Source: JBFMFR01 sp040752025
GTDB lineage: Bacteria; Chloroflexota; Anaerolineae; Anaerolineales; UBA4823
DNA length: 64,000 bases
Assembly (NCBI GenBank): GCA_040752025.1
Contig: JBFMFR010000006.1
Span: 146,558 to 210,557 of the forward strand
Direction of reading: 5' to 3'
Shown here: positions 8,430 through 17,501 of the stretch, piece after piece
Numbering within the stretch: position 1 is the first letter of the stretch
Layout of the letters: each line of letters starts with the position of its first letter
Notes under the pieces: generated by a model
What the model was told of the DNA's origin: nothing
Databases searched by the model: none
The model's input: only the letters and a program-made list of their open reading frames with translations
Position numbers and translations under genes: made by a program

Positions 8430-9564
8430 ATGCAAGACCTGATCGATCGCTTGAACGAATGCGACAAGCGAACCCGTAACTTACTGGTGCGTCTTTGACT
8501 TGGGCGAAAAGGAAACCCAACTGCACAAGCTGCAAACCCAATCGGAAGACCCGCAACTCTGGAACGACCCCAACCAAGCGAAACGCGTGATGAAAACGAT
8601 GGCATCTCTGCAAGATGAGGTTGCCAGTTGGAAAACCTTGCAATCCAGAATAGCTGATACCCTGGAGCTCTGCCAGCTCGTCAGCGAAACCGACGAGAGC
8701 ATGCGCACCGATCTGGAAAACGAAGTCAATGCAATCCAGATCGAAGTCGACCGCCGCGAATTGGGTGTGATCCTCTCCGGCAAATATGATAAAGGCAATG
8801 CCCTGCTGGCGATCCATGCTGGTGCAGGCGGCACCGACTCACAGGATTGGGCAGAGATGCTGCAGCGCATGTACTTGCGCTGGTGTGAATTCCATAACTA
8901 TCAGACCGAGATTCTCGACCTTACTGAAGGCGAAGAGGCCGGAATCAAGAGCACCACCATAGCTGTGGATGGCCCTTACGCGTATGGATACCTGCGTTCG
9001 GAGAAAGGTGTACACCGCCTGGTTCGATTGTCGCCTTTCGATGCAGCCCATCGCCGCCATACCTCCTTCGCCCTGGTAGAGATCCTACCCCAGGTGGAGG
9101 AAGACGACGAAATCGAGATCAACTCTAGCGAGCTGCGCATCGATACTTACCGCTCAGCAGGCGCCGGTGGACAAAATGTACAGAAAAACGACACCGCCGT
9201 GCGTATCACGCATATCCCCACCGGTATCGTTGTCACCTGCCAGAACGAACGCTCGCAAACACAGAACCGGGAGAATGCCATGCGCGTCCTGCGCGCTCGT
9301 CTGTTGGAGATCAAGCGCGAACAGCAAGAAGAGCAGATTGCCGAACTGCGCGGCGAATACACCAAAGCCGAATGGGGCAGCCAGATTCGCTCCTACGTAC
9401 TCCATCCTTACCAGATGGTCAAGGATCACCGCACAAACCACGAAGTCGGCAACGCCCAGGCTGTGCTAAACGGCGACCTGGACAGCCTGATCGAAGCCTA
9501 TCTACGCCAGGGCATGCCTGAAAGCCAGAGAAACGGCAACGGGCGCCAGGCCAGCAAACCCTGA
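8430..9564 (+). CDS. prfB: Peptide chain release factor 2 (programmed +1 frameshift)
   Basis: Translation starts at the ATG at 8430 (AGGAG at 8417-8421), reads 22 codons to a TGA at 8496-8498 and continues in the +1 frame from GAC at 8497, giving about 377 residues. RF2 features are clear: the SPF motif in VRLSPFDAAHRRHTS and the catalytic GGQ in RSAGAGGQNVQKNDTAVRITHIPTG. RF2 releases peptides at UGA and UAA, and the in-frame UGA makes its own synthesis fall when RF2 is abundant. A conceptual translation starting at 8500 would miss the first 23 residues. It lies directly behind ftsY in a likely two-gene unit. Confidence 0.95.
8493..8499 (+). promoter_or_regulatory. RF2 autoregulatory frameshift site CTTTGAC
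   Basis: The heptamer CTT-TGA-C is the canonical RF2 shift site, with the UGA at 8496-8498 and slippage from CUU to UUU. A GGTG (8486-8489) sits where E. coli has its stimulatory Shine-Dalgarno-like sequence. The downstream frame is the RF2 body, so the shift is required for a functional protein. Confidence 0.93.
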
Positions 9565-9587
9565 TCTGCAAGCGCGCTGCACCGGTC

Positions 9588-12104
9588 ATGCTAAGCTCAA
9601 CCAGGCAGCCAATCTCAAAATTGTTCCTCCGGATCGCATTGATCCTAGGCCTGGCCTTCGGCCTGGCAGGTTGTGTCACGATGCAAGATCCGGAGGCCTC
9701 GCAAGAATACCGCGCCGACGTTGTCGCCACGCTTGGCAACGCCAGTGATCGCGTTGGCAGCGACGCCCAACCAGGCCAAACTGTCGGGCAGGTATTCGTA
9801 TCACAACGCCCGCGCCTGAACGGTGTACAGCTCTGGCTGCGCCCTGCCAGCTCAACTTTCGATCCCACTGCCACCCTGACCGTTGAACTCTATCCAGCGC
9901 CCGGCGCATCCAGCCCACTTGCCAGCCAGCAATTCACTTACGCTGAGATCGACGAGAATTTCCCGATCTCGGTGCACTTCCCAGTTCAGGACAGTCGAGA
10001 TAACCGACCCTATTTCTTGCGCTTGCAGGCGGATGGCGCCCTCCTGCGAATTTACGGGCGCAACCAGGACAGCTATCCAAAAGGACAGCTCTGGGTCGAC
10101 CAGACTCCCCAAAATGCCGACCTCAGCTTCCGCCTCAGCTACGATTACGGCCTGCTGGCGTTCCTGAACGATCTGGCTCGATTTCTGGCTGGCTCCTGGC
10201 TGATTCTGCCGTTTCTGCTCATTTTGTGGTTGCCAGGTCGTCTTCTATTGGGCATCTGGTGGGCCAGGCTCCCGGACAAAAGCAGCCTGCCGTTCGACTG
10301 GGGCCAACGCCTGGCCCTATCCATTGGCCTTAGCCTGGCAGTGATCCCTCTGATCTTGCTCTGGACCACACGGCTGGGCTTGCATTGGAACCTGACCGGT
10401 CTGGTGATTGCAGCACTGCTCCTGGTAGCTTTATATTTATGGCAAAATCGCTCACATCTTTCTGGTTGGCCGCGACGGCGTCTCACCCTACATCCCGACT
10501 TAGTCAACCTGGGGCTCGCGCTCGTGTTCATTCTTTCGCTGGGTGTGCGCCTGATCATGGTGCGCGATCTGGCCACGCCAGCCTGGGTTGACCCCGTTCA
10601 CCATGCCCTGATCACTCGCACGATCATGGAAGCTGGCGCCTTCCCCGAAACCTACCAGCCCTACCTGCCTTCGACTTCGGCCAGCTACCACGCCGGGCTG
10701 CACGCCAGCCTGGCTGCTTTCACCGCCCTCACTTCTTTGCCGCTACAGCGCAGCCTGCTCATCTTCGGACAGGTGCTCAACGCGCTATCTGTATTTGCTG
10801 TTTATTTGCTGGCCGCCCATCTCACCCGGGATCGCAAAGCCGCCCTTCTGGCGGCCTGGTTAGCTGGCCTGTTCACCCCCATGCCAGCATATTACACCTC
10901 CTGGGGCCGCTATACCCAGCTTGCCGGCCTGCTCATCCTGCCTGCAGGTGTCCTCCTGATCGATTATCTGCTGAGTGATTCCAAAACCAGTGAGCCAGCC
11001 CTTTTACCGCGCCCGCCCGCCCTGGCGCTGGCCGGCCTGGCTTTAGGCGGCTTATGGCTCACTCACTACCGCGTGGCGGCCTTCCTGGCTTGCCTGGTGC
11101 TTGCTGATCGAGTTACGCGCTTTGTCCGCGACTGGTGGCGAGGCAGCTACTGGAAAACAGCCATCTCTCACCTGGTGCTCTGGTCTGGATTGGGAGGCTT
11201 GGCCCTTTTGCTCACCCTACCCTGGTGGCCTGCTGCACTTGGGCAACTGTTCACGCCGGTCTTCGCCAACTGGAACCCAACCACTCCCAATCATCTTCCC
11301 CTGTTCAGTGATTTCACCTGGAGCTACCTGACTGCCGGTCTAGGAAAAATCACTTTGATCCTGGCTGCTTTCGGCTTGCGCCTGGCGCAAAATCAGGGGC
11401 GTCGTTTTTTCCTGACCATCTTCCTGTGGATCGTGCTGCTCTTTTCGAGCGCCAACTTGGGCTTTCTGAGGTTACCAGGCCAGGGGCTCATCACCAATGC
11501 ATCGGTCGAGATCGCCCTTTTTCTGCCCATTTCGATTCTTGGGGGCTACTTACTGGCAGGAATTATCAACACCGCCGATCTGATCACCCCACCCGGCTGG
11601 CATAAACTCGCCTATGCCGCCCTGGCCGCTCTGGCAATCGCCGCTTCCTGGCATGCGGGGAGCGTGATGCTGCCGGTCCTCAACCCGGTCACCTTGCTGA
11701 GCAGGCAGGCCGATCTCACCGCTATCCAATGGCTGGATCAGCACCTCCCCCCAGGCGAGCCGGTGCTGATCAACGCTTTCTCCTGGGGATATGGCACCTA
11801 CGCAGGCAACGATGGCGGATACTGGATCGGTCCGTTGGCTGGGCATCCAACCATACCGCCCGCAGTGCTTTTCAGTCTGAGCAACACACCCGAAGAAGCC
11901 GCCCGCCTGCGCGCCCAATCCCGGCAGGCTTTCGATGCCAGTTCCGATCCGGAGGCACTGCTGGCCTTCCTGAAATCCCAGGGGGTCCATTACGTTTTCA
12001 GCGGCGTACGCGGCGGCCCGCTATCGCCTTCCGCCTTACGAGCCAGCCCATTTTTCCAGATTCTTTACAATCAGGATGGTGTATGGCTCTTCCAGGTACG
12101 ATAA
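9588..12104 (+). CDS. Large multi-spanning membrane protein, glycosyltransferase-like
   Basis: The 838-residue product starts with a signal peptide ending in a lipobox (FGLAGC, Cys29), then an extracytoplasmic beta-rich domain of about 150 residues. About ten membrane segments follow (roughly residues 195-700), and a soluble C-terminal domain. The layout and the motif DPVHHALITRTIMEAGAFP after the second helix pair recall integral membrane GT-C sugar transferases (PMT/ArnT-like), whose catalytic Asp lies in the first external loop. The family assignment is tentative and no substrate can be named. It follows prfB by 23 bp without a clear ribosome site. Confidence 0.55.
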   Translation: MLSSTRQPISKLFLRIALILGLAFGLAGCVTMQDPEASQEYRADVVATLGNASDRVGSDAQPGQTVGQVFVSQRPRLNGVQLWLRPASSTFDPTATLTVELYPAPGASSPLASQQFTYAEIDENFPISVHFPVQDSRDNRPYFLRLQADGALLRIYGRNQDSYPKGQLWVDQTPQNADLSFRLSYDYGLLAFLNDLARFLAGSWLILPFLLILWLPGRLLLGIWWARLPDKSSLPFDWGQRLALSIGLSLAVIPLILLWTTRLGLHWNLTGLVIAALLLVALYLWQNRSHLSGWPRRRLTLHPDLVNLGLALVFILSLGVRLIMVRDLATPAWVDPVHHALITRTIMEAGAFPETYQPYLPSTSASYHAGLHASLAAFTALTSLPLQRSLLIFGQVLNALSVFAVYLLAAHLTRDRKAALLAAWLAGLFTPMPAYYTSWGRYTQLAGLLILPAGVLLIDYLLSDSKTSEPALLPRPPALALAGLALGGLWLTHYRVAAFLACLVLADRVTRFVRDWWRGSYWKTAISHLVLWSGLGGLALLLTLPWWPAALGQLFTPVFANWNPTTPNHLPLFSDFTWSYLTAGLGKITLILAAFGLRLAQNQGRRFFLTIFLWIVLLFSSANLGFLRLPGQGLITNASVEIALFLPISILGGYLLAGIINTADLITPPGWHKLAYAALAALAIAASWHAGSVMLPVLNPVTLLSRQADLTAIQWLDQHLPPGEPVLINAFSWGYGTYAGNDGGYWIGPLAGHPTIPPAVLFSLSNTPEEAARLRAQSRQAFDASSDPEALLAFLKSQGVHYVFSGVRGGPLSPSALRASPFFQILYNQDGVWLFQVR

Positions 12105-12138
12105 TGGCGCCGATCCGGACAAAAATTCGTCAGATATC

Positions 12139-12167
12139 TTGACAGACCACATATTAGAACGTATAAT
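12139..12167 (+). promoter_or_regulatory. Consensus sigma-70 promoter of rpmF
   Basis: TTGACA (12139-12144) and TATAAT (12162-12167) are separated by exactly 17 nt, a perfect consensus match. The predicted start is near 12174, where a strong hairpin begins, giving an rpmF leader of about 78 nt. Confidence 0.75.
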
Positions 12168-12172
12168 CGCCC

Positions 12173-12193
12173 TACCTGCCCGAAGGGCAGGTA
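12173..12193 (+). promoter_or_regulatory. 5'-terminal hairpin of the rpmF leader
   Basis: TACCTGCCC-GAA-GGGCAGGTA forms a perfect 9-bp stem with a 3-nt loop starting at the predicted transcription start. It is followed by ATTATTATG, not a proper T run, so it is more likely an mRNA-stabilising or regulatory 5' structure than a terminator. Confidence 0.55.
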
Positions 12194-12251
12194 TTATTAT
12201 GAAGTTATCCTGGCCAGCAAGAACCAGGCCGTATAAAATAGGAGTAAGACC

Positions 12252-12443
12252 ATGCCACCTCATCCAAAGAGAAAACATTCTCAGGGTCGCCGTGATCGCC
12301 GTCGCGCCCACGACGCTTTGCAGGAGCGCAACCTTGTGCAGTGCAGCAACTGCGGCGAAATGCGCCTGCCACATGCAGTGTGCCCGAACTGCGGCCACTA
12401 CAAAGGCCGCGAAGTGGTCGAGATCAAAGAAGAGAAGAAATAA
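12252..12443 (+). CDS. rpmF: 50S ribosomal protein L32
   Basis: The 63-residue product starts MPPHPKRKHSQGRRDRRRAHDAL and has a zinc-binding four-cysteine pattern, CSNC and CPNC, at about residues 34-51, the normal L32 layout. It belongs to the large ribosomal subunit. GGAG lies just upstream at 12240-12243 with spacing of about 8 nt. As in many bacteria, it precedes fatty-acid synthesis genes (fabD, fabG), from which a hairpin separates it. Confidence 0.96.
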   Translation: MPPHPKRKHSQGRRDRRRAHDALQERNLVQCSNCGEMRLPHAVCPNCGHYKGREVVEIKEEKK

Positions 12444-12449
12444 GCCAAC

Positions 12450-12480
12450 GGGCCGTGAATACCACGGCCCGATTGCGTTT
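12450..12480 (+). terminator. Hairpin between rpmF and fabD (attenuator or weak terminator)
   Basis: GGGCCGTG (12450-12457), loop AATAC and CACGGCCC (12463-12470) form a perfect 8-bp GC-rich stem, followed by GATTGCGTTTTG. The T run is short and displaced, so partial termination that keeps L32 expression above fabD is the likely effect. Confidence 0.55.
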
Positions 12481-12497
12481 TGAAAGTCGAGGTGCTT

Positions 12498-13433
12498 ATG
12501 TTGCCTGCTCAAACTGCTTTTCTGTTTCCTGGCCAGGGTTCCCAATTCATTGGCATGGGTCGCGAACTGGCTGATGCTTCTCCCGTTGCCCGTCATACGT
12601 TTGAACAGGCTGATACATGGCTCGGTTTTCCGCTCTCTCGCCTGGCCTGGGAAGGCCCGCAAGAGGATCTCAACGACACTCTGAACACCCAACCAGTTCT
12701 CCTGGTTCACTCCGTGGCCGCTTTGCTGGTTCTGAAAGAGCGCCTGCCCGAATTCCGCCCGGCCTTTGTCGCCGGTCATTCCATGGGTCAGCTCAGCGCC
12801 CTGGTAGCCGCTGGAGCGCTGCCTTATCAGGATGCCCTTCACCTGGCTCGCCGTCGCGGTGAATTGATGAAAGCCGCCGGCCAGGCCACCCCAGGGGGAA
12901 TGGCGGCTGTATTAGGCATAGATATCCCCACTCTGGAACGCGTATGCGCCGAAGCCAGCACGCCCACCGAGGTGGTGCAGGTAGCCAACGATAACTGCCC
13001 GGGGCAGGTGGTCATCTCTGGAGAATCCGCCGCCCTCCAGCGTGCCATCCACCTTGCTCAACAGGCCGGAGCGCGGCGTGTGCGCCCCCTGGCAGTCAGC
13101 ATTGCTTCGCATTCACCTCTGATGATCAGCGCCCAGTCCAGCTTTTCCCAGGCCGTTGACGCTGCACCCATCCAGGACCCATCCATCCCGCTTGTCGGAA
13201 ACGTTTCAGCCCTGCCGCTCAGCACAGCCGCTGAACTACGCTCTGATTTGCAGGCGCAGCTTACCTTGCGCGTCCGCTGGACCGAATCCATCCAAGAGAT
13301 GGTCGCACGTGGAGTAACCACCTTTGTTGAAATTGGCAGCGGCAATGTCTTAACTGGTTTGGTGAAACGCATCGAACCCGAGTCACAAACCTTCTCCCTG
13401 GGCAGTCCCGCCGATTTTGATGCTCTGGCTTGA
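12498..13433 (+). CDS. fabD: Malonyl-CoA:ACP transacylase FabD
   Basis: The 311-residue enzyme begins with FLFPGQGSQFIGMG, has the nucleophile motif GHSMGQLSA, and has the late catalytic His in SIASHSPLM. It loads malonyl groups onto acyl carrier protein for fatty-acid synthesis in the cytoplasm. I chose the ATG at 12498 because GAGGTG precedes it at 12489-12494; an upstream TTG at 12480 is in frame but lacks a site. It sits between rpmF and fabG; no acpP or fabF is adjacent. Confidence 0.94.
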   Translation: MLPAQTAFLFPGQGSQFIGMGRELADASPVARHTFEQADTWLGFPLSRLAWEGPQEDLNDTLNTQPVLLVHSVAALLVLKERLPEFRPAFVAGHSMGQLSALVAAGALPYQDALHLARRRGELMKAAGQATPGGMAAVLGIDIPTLERVCAEASTPTEVVQVANDNCPGQVVISGESAALQRAIHLAQQAGARRVRPLAVSIASHSPLMISAQSSFSQAVDAAPIQDPSIPLVGNVSALPLSTAAELRSDLQAQLTLRVRWTESIQEMVARGVTTFVEIGSGNVLTGLVKRIEPESQTFSLGSPADFDALA

Positions 13434-13544
13434 TCCAACCGCCTGCCGGAAAGATCGTCTTCTCTCCAGCAATCCTTGGAGGTCCTATTCGCGGTATAAT
13501 GAGCAACGCTTTGGGAGCATAAACCAGCCAGAGGAGTCCCTATT

Positions 13545-14294
13545 ATGATCAACCTGCAAGGAAAAGTTGCTATCGTCACCGGTGGACGGCGCGGCATCGG
13601 GCGCGCCATTGCCGAGCTGCTGGCCCAACGCGGCGCGGATATCGTCCTCGGCGACCGGCAAGCAGATGAAGCTCAAGAGACTGCTGAACAGATCGCTGCA
13701 GCCTCCGGGCGGCGCGTCCAACACTGCGCTCTGGATGTCTCCGACTTCGAAAGCGTTCGCTCCATGGTCGAATGTGGCCTTTCTGATTTTGGGCATATCG
13801 ATATCCTGGTCAACAATGCCGGCATTACCCGCGACAACCTCATCATGCGCATGAATGTTAGTGATTGGGACGATGTGATCGACACCAATCTAAAGGGCGC
13901 CTGGAACTGCTGCAAAGCCATTGTGCGCCCGATGATGAAACAGAAATATGGGCGGATTATCAACATCGCTTCCGTCTCTGGGCTGGCGGGACAGGCAGGA
14001 CAAACCAACTACTCAGCTTCCAAGGCTGGGATGGTGGGATTAACCAAAGCCCTGGCGCGCGAAGTCGCATCGCGTGGCATCACCGTAAACGCTGTAGCGC
14101 CTGGCTTCGTACCCACAGCTCTGACAGTTGATCTACCGGAAGATTTGAAAGAAAGTATGATGAAAATCATCCCGCTTGGACGTTGGGGACGCCCGGAAGA
14201 GATTGCTTACGCAGTCGCCTTCCTTGCTTCCGACGAAGCCGCCTACATCACTGGACAGGTGCTCAGTGTCGACGGCGGCATGGTGATGATGTAA
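13545..14294 (+). CDS. fabG: 3-oxoacyl-ACP reductase FabG
   Basis: The 249-residue short-chain dehydrogenase has the cofactor motif TGGRRGIGRAIA, NNAGITRDNLIMRM, the catalytic Ser in ASVSGLAG and YSASKAG (Tyr-x-x-x-Lys), and ends ITGQVLSVDGGMVMM. This matches FabG, which reduces beta-ketoacyl-ACP with NADPH. The NNAGITRDNL segment favours FabG over other SDRs. Its ATG follows GAGGAG at 13531-13536, and the spacer from fabD (111 bp) holds a TATAAT at 13495-13500 without a good -35 box. Confidence 0.92.
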   Translation: MINLQGKVAIVTGGRRGIGRAIAELLAQRGADIVLGDRQADEAQETAEQIAAASGRRVQHCALDVSDFESVRSMVECGLSDFGHIDILVNNAGITRDNLIMRMNVSDWDDVIDTNLKGAWNCCKAIVRPMMKQKYGRIINIASVSGLAGQAGQTNYSASKAGMVGLTKALAREVASRGITVNAVAPGFVPTALTVDLPEDLKESMMKIIPLGRWGRPEEIAYAVAFLASDEAAYITGQVLSVDGGMVMM

Positions 14295-14320
14295 AATATG
14301 AGTAGCTAGGAGAGGCGCCT

Positions 14321-14725
14321 GTGGACAAGAACCTCCCAATCGAATCTGATCAAGACCAGGATCCGGGCCAGGGCAGAACGACGATTGCGCCCGAAGTGCT
14401 GGTTACTATCGCCCGCCTGACTTCTTTAGAAGTCCCTGGTGTCAGCCGCATGTCCAGCAACATCCCCAGCAACGTCAACCGGCTGTTCGCTCGCAGCGTG
14501 GGTGAAGGCATCCGGATCGATATCAAAGACGACCTGGTCTCTGCCGATTTATACCTCGTTCTCAAGAACGATGTGAACATCCGTGATGTTAGCCGCCAGG
14601 TTCAACGCAACGTTACCCGGGCCATCGCAGAAATGGTTGGAATGCGCGTCGGACGCGTAAATGTCCATATCGAAGATATCGATTACCCTTCGGAGCAATT
14701 GCCCGACAAAACACCAGAGGCCTGA
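14321..14725 (+). CDS. Asp23/Gls24-family envelope stress protein
   Basis: The 134-residue product has the family core GRTTIAPEVLVTIARLTSLEVPGVSRM and the later VNVHIEDIDYP. Members (Asp23, Gls24, AmaP partners) are linked to envelope homeostasis in Gram-positives. The GTG start at 14321 follows AGGAGAGG at 14308-14315. In many genomes an Asp23-like gene directly precedes nusB, as here (6-bp gap), so they are probably co-transcribed. The biochemical role is not established. Confidence 0.85.
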   Translation: MDKNLPIESDQDQDPGQGRTTIAPEVLVTIARLTSLEVPGVSRMSSNIPSNVNRLFARSVGEGIRIDIKDDLVSADLYLVLKNDVNIRDVSRQVQRNVTRAIAEMVGMRVGRVNVHIEDIDYPSEQLPDKTPEA

Positions 14726-14731
14726 TACCCT

Positions 14732-15214
14732 ATGAAACCCCGCACCAGGGCTCGCAGTGTTGCCCTGCAGGCACTTTACGAAGTAGATATTGTCGGTCAT
14801 CCCCCTGGTAAGGTGTTGGAAGAACGCTTGCGTGAAGCCGAGCTTGATCCCTCCCTGGGTGATTTTGCCCGCCAGATCGTGCTCGAGGTAATTCCGCTCT
14901 TCCAAACTTTGGACGAATTCATCTCCGAGCACGCCCCCGAATGGCCGTTGGATCAGGTTGCGACCATTGACCGCAACATCTTACGTATGGCCTTGTGGGA
15001 ACTCGCCTTGTACGGAAAAACCCCTATCAAAGTCGCGATTAACGAGGCCATCGAACTGGCCAAAGAGTTTGGCTCCGATAGCACCCCTCGTTTCGTAAAC
15101 GGTGTCCTAGGCAGCCTGGCAACCCATCAAAACGAAATCCAACAGGCTCTGCGCAATAAATTGGCCAGGTCTGGGGAAGAATCCAAACCCGATACAGGAG
15201 ACCACCTCGGTTAG
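14732..15214 (+). CDS. nusB: Transcription antitermination factor NusB
   Basis: The 160-residue all-helical protein shows MKPRTRARSVALQALYEVDIVGH at the N-terminus and RNILRMALWELALYGKTPIKVAINEAIELAKEFGSDSTPRFVNGVLG in its second half, the hallmark NusB segments. NusB with NusE binds boxA RNA and supports rRNA antitermination. The C-terminus is extended by about 20 polar residues. It sits between the Asp23-like gene and tatB. Confidence 0.94.
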   Translation: MKPRTRARSVALQALYEVDIVGHPPGKVLEERLREAELDPSLGDFARQIVLEVIPLFQTLDEFISEHAPEWPLDQVATIDRNILRMALWELALYGKTPIKVAINEAIELAKEFGSDSTPRFVNGVLGSLATHQNEIQQALRNKLARSGEESKPDTGDHLG

Positions 15215-15222
15215 ATGCCCAT

Positions 15223-15690
15223 ATGGATTTTCTAGGCGTTGGTCCACTTGAACTGGTATTCATCATCATCATCGCCCTGATCGTACTCGGCCCGCGCGAT
15301 CTCTCAAAAGCCATGCGCGCATTTGGGCGCACCCTTCGTCGTGTAACCACATCCGATACCTGGCAAGCCATCACCCGTATCCGATACTTACCTAACTTGT
15401 TGATGCGCGAAGCCGGCCTGGAAGAAGCCAACGAGAAGCTCAAGCAAGAACTTGCCGAGGCGCAGGCTGATTTATCCAGTCTAAAAATGGAGAACCTGAG
15501 CGAAGATCTGAAAAAACACGCCAGCGTCGATCTATCCGATTGGACCACTACGCCTCCCGTCTTGCCTTCACCGCCTCCGCCTTCAGTCACTATCAGCCCT
15601 GTTCCAGACGAAAACCCACAACCTGACACGCCCGATAATTCCATTGCTCAGGAAAAAGAAAACCTGACACCGCCTCCTGGAGCCGAATAG
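15223..15690 (+). CDS. tatB: Sec-independent translocase TatB/TatA-type protein
   Basis: The 155-residue product has one N-terminal membrane helix (LGVGPLELVFIIIIALIVLGPRDL, with the FGP-like VLGP hinge), then an amphipathic helix and a charged coil. A Pro-rich low-complexity tail begins at about residue 108. The length is nearer TatB than TatA. Together with TatC (2-bp gap) it would form the twin-arginine translocase that exports folded proteins. The DUF1800 protein at 52 kb has an RR-type leader and is a candidate substrate by inference. Confidence 0.85.
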   Translation: MDFLGVGPLELVFIIIIALIVLGPRDLSKAMRAFGRTLRRVTTSDTWQAITRIRYLPNLLMREAGLEEANEKLKQELAEAQADLSSLKMENLSEDLKKHASVDLSDWTTTPPVLPSPPPPSVTISPVPDENPQPDTPDNSIAQEKENLTPPPGAE

Positions 15691-15692
15691 CT

Positions 15693-16568
15693 ATGCGCAA
15701 GATCCTGAGCGCCTTGTTATTTCTCGTTACATTCCCCTTTCGATTCATACTCTGGCTGCTCAGCACGAAAGAACTCAAGGCAGCCTTTGTAGCGGATGCA
15801 GAAGAAGATACTCCGCTGCCAGATGTGGTTTCCAAAGTGATCGAAAACCCCATCGGCGTCTTAGAACAACTCAACGAGTTGCGCAAACATCTGGTTCGCA
15901 TGGTTGTATTCCTGGGGCTTGCCGCGCTGTTATCACTGACTTTCAACCATCAGATATTGGAAATCTTGGCGATGCCTCTGGAGGGCGGTATGAAATCGCT
16001 GGTAGCAATCGACCCCACCGAACCCATCGGCACGGTGATGCGCGTCGCTTTGCTTACTGGCTTTGTTGTATCATTTCCTTACCTTTTCTACCAGGTCTGG
16101 TTGTTCATCGCCCCTGCTATCATCGATCGCCGTAACCGCCTGTACGGATTCATGGCGATCCCCATCGCCACGTTGTTCTTCCTCGGCGGTATGGCCTTTG
16201 CTTTTTACATCATGATGCCTGCTGCTCTGCCTTTCTTGCTGAACTTTGCCGGGATTACCACTATCCCTCGCCCCTCCTCCTACATCACTTTCGTTACCGG
16301 CCTGCTATTCTGGATCGGAATCGCCTTTGAATTTCCCCTGGTCATCTATGTATTAGCCAGGGTAGGCCTTGTTAAAGCAAATCTGCTGAGAGAGCAGTGG
16401 CGAGTAGCCATCGTGATCATCGCCATCGCTGCCGCCATGATCACGCCTACGATTGATCCCATCAATATGGGCCTGGTGATGGGGCCCATGATCCTGTTAT
16501 ATTTCCTGAGTGTTTTTCTGGCCAGCATAGCTCAGCGCTCCCGCGAGCGCGCCAGCGCCAGGAAATAA
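15693..16568 (+). CDS. tatC: Sec-independent protein translocase TatC
   Basis: The 291-residue protein has six membrane helices, beginning with the TatC entry motif LNELRKHLVRMVVFLG at about residues 62-77. Typical later segments include FIAPAIIDRRNRLYGF and ITPTIDPINM. About 60 residues precede the canonical start; they include a hydrophobic stretch (ILSALLFLVTFPFRFILWLL), so an extra N-terminal membrane-associated helix is predicted. TatC is the twin-arginine signal receptor in the membrane. Confidence 0.92.
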   Translation: MRKILSALLFLVTFPFRFILWLLSTKELKAAFVADAEEDTPLPDVVSKVIENPIGVLEQLNELRKHLVRMVVFLGLAALLSLTFNHQILEILAMPLEGGMKSLVAIDPTEPIGTVMRVALLTGFVVSFPYLFYQVWLFIAPAIIDRRNRLYGFMAIPIATLFFLGGMAFAFYIMMPAALPFLLNFAGITTIPRPSSYITFVTGLLFWIGIAFEFPLVIYVLARVGLVKANLLREQWRVAIVIIAIAAAMITPTIDPINMGLVMGPMILLYFLSVFLASIAQRSRERASARK

Positions 16569-16581
16569 AACGGAGGGGGCT

Positions 16582-17457
16582 ATGCATTCCAGAAGAGCCT
16601 TGCTCTACATGCCCGGAGATGATCTACATAAAATCCGCAAGGCTACCACAATCCATGTAGACTGCGCCTGCCTGGATATGGAAGATGGCGTAGCCATCAA
16701 CCGCAAAGATGAGGCACGCGCCACGATCGCCGAGGCGCTGCAAACACTGGATTTTGGCTCCACCGAACGCCTGGCTCGCATCAACCGCGTCGGTTCAGGC
16801 CTGGAAGATGCCGATCTTCAAGCCGTATTACCCGCTCGCCCCGATGGCATCGTTATCCCCAAAGTCGAATTTGCCGAGCAAGTCCAGTGGGTCAGCCTGC
16901 AAATTGCCCAGGCCGAGCGCGCTAACGACTTTCCCACCGGCTCGATTGCCATCATCGCTATGGTCGAAACGGCGCGCGGCATCGTTAATTTGCCGCAGAT
17001 CGCCAGTGCCAGCGATCGTTTACAAGCCCTCATCTTCGGCGCCGAGGATCTCGCCGGCGACATTGGCGCCACGCGCACCCTGGCGGCCTGGGAAGTATTC
17101 TATGCCCGCAGTGCCATCGTCACACACGCCGCCGCATTTGACCTGCAAGCCATTGACATGGTTTATGTGGATTTCAATGACACCCAGGGCCTGCGCCAGG
17201 AAGCCCTGGAAGGCGCCCGGCTGGGTTTTACGGGTAAACAAATCATCCACCCCAACCAGGTTGCCCCAACCCATGAAGCCTTTACCCCAGATGAAGCCGC
17301 TATCCAAAAAGCATTACAGATCATGCAAGCCTTCGAAGCACACCAGGAAGCTGGGGTAGGCGCTTTTGCCCTGGATGGCAAAATGGTTGATGCGCCCATC
17401 TTGAAAGCCGCTCAGCGCGTACTCGACCGGGCAAAGGCCGCCGGTAGAATTCTTTGA
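16582..17457 (+). CDS. HpcH/HpaI-CitE family acyl-CoA lyase
   Basis: The 291-residue TIM-barrel protein shows RALLYMPGDDLHKIRKA, CACLDMEDGVAINRK, IVIPKVE, the metal-site GAEDLAGDIGATRT and FTGKQIIHPNQV. These are the CitE/malyl-CoA and citramalyl-CoA lyase hallmarks. It would cleave or condense a beta-hydroxyacyl-CoA thioester with Mg2+. No citDF partners are nearby, so a stand-alone CoA-ester lyase is likelier than the citrate lyase beta subunit. GGAGG (16573-16577) precedes its ATG, and it closes the rpmF-fab-nusB-tat run. Confidence 0.85.
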   Translation: MHSRRALLYMPGDDLHKIRKATTIHVDCACLDMEDGVAINRKDEARATIAEALQTLDFGSTERLARINRVGSGLEDADLQAVLPARPDGIVIPKVEFAEQVQWVSLQIAQAERANDFPTGSIAIIAMVETARGIVNLPQIASASDRLQALIFGAEDLAGDIGATRTLAAWEVFYARSAIVTHAAAFDLQAIDMVYVDFNDTQGLRQEALEGARLGFTGKQIIHPNQVAPTHEAFTPDEAAIQKALQIMQAFEAHQEAGVGAFALDGKMVDAPILKAAQRVLDRAKAAGRIL

Positions 17458-17501
17458 AACCCTTACACGAACCCAGGGGATGATTGCTAAAGAGTACACC
17501 T

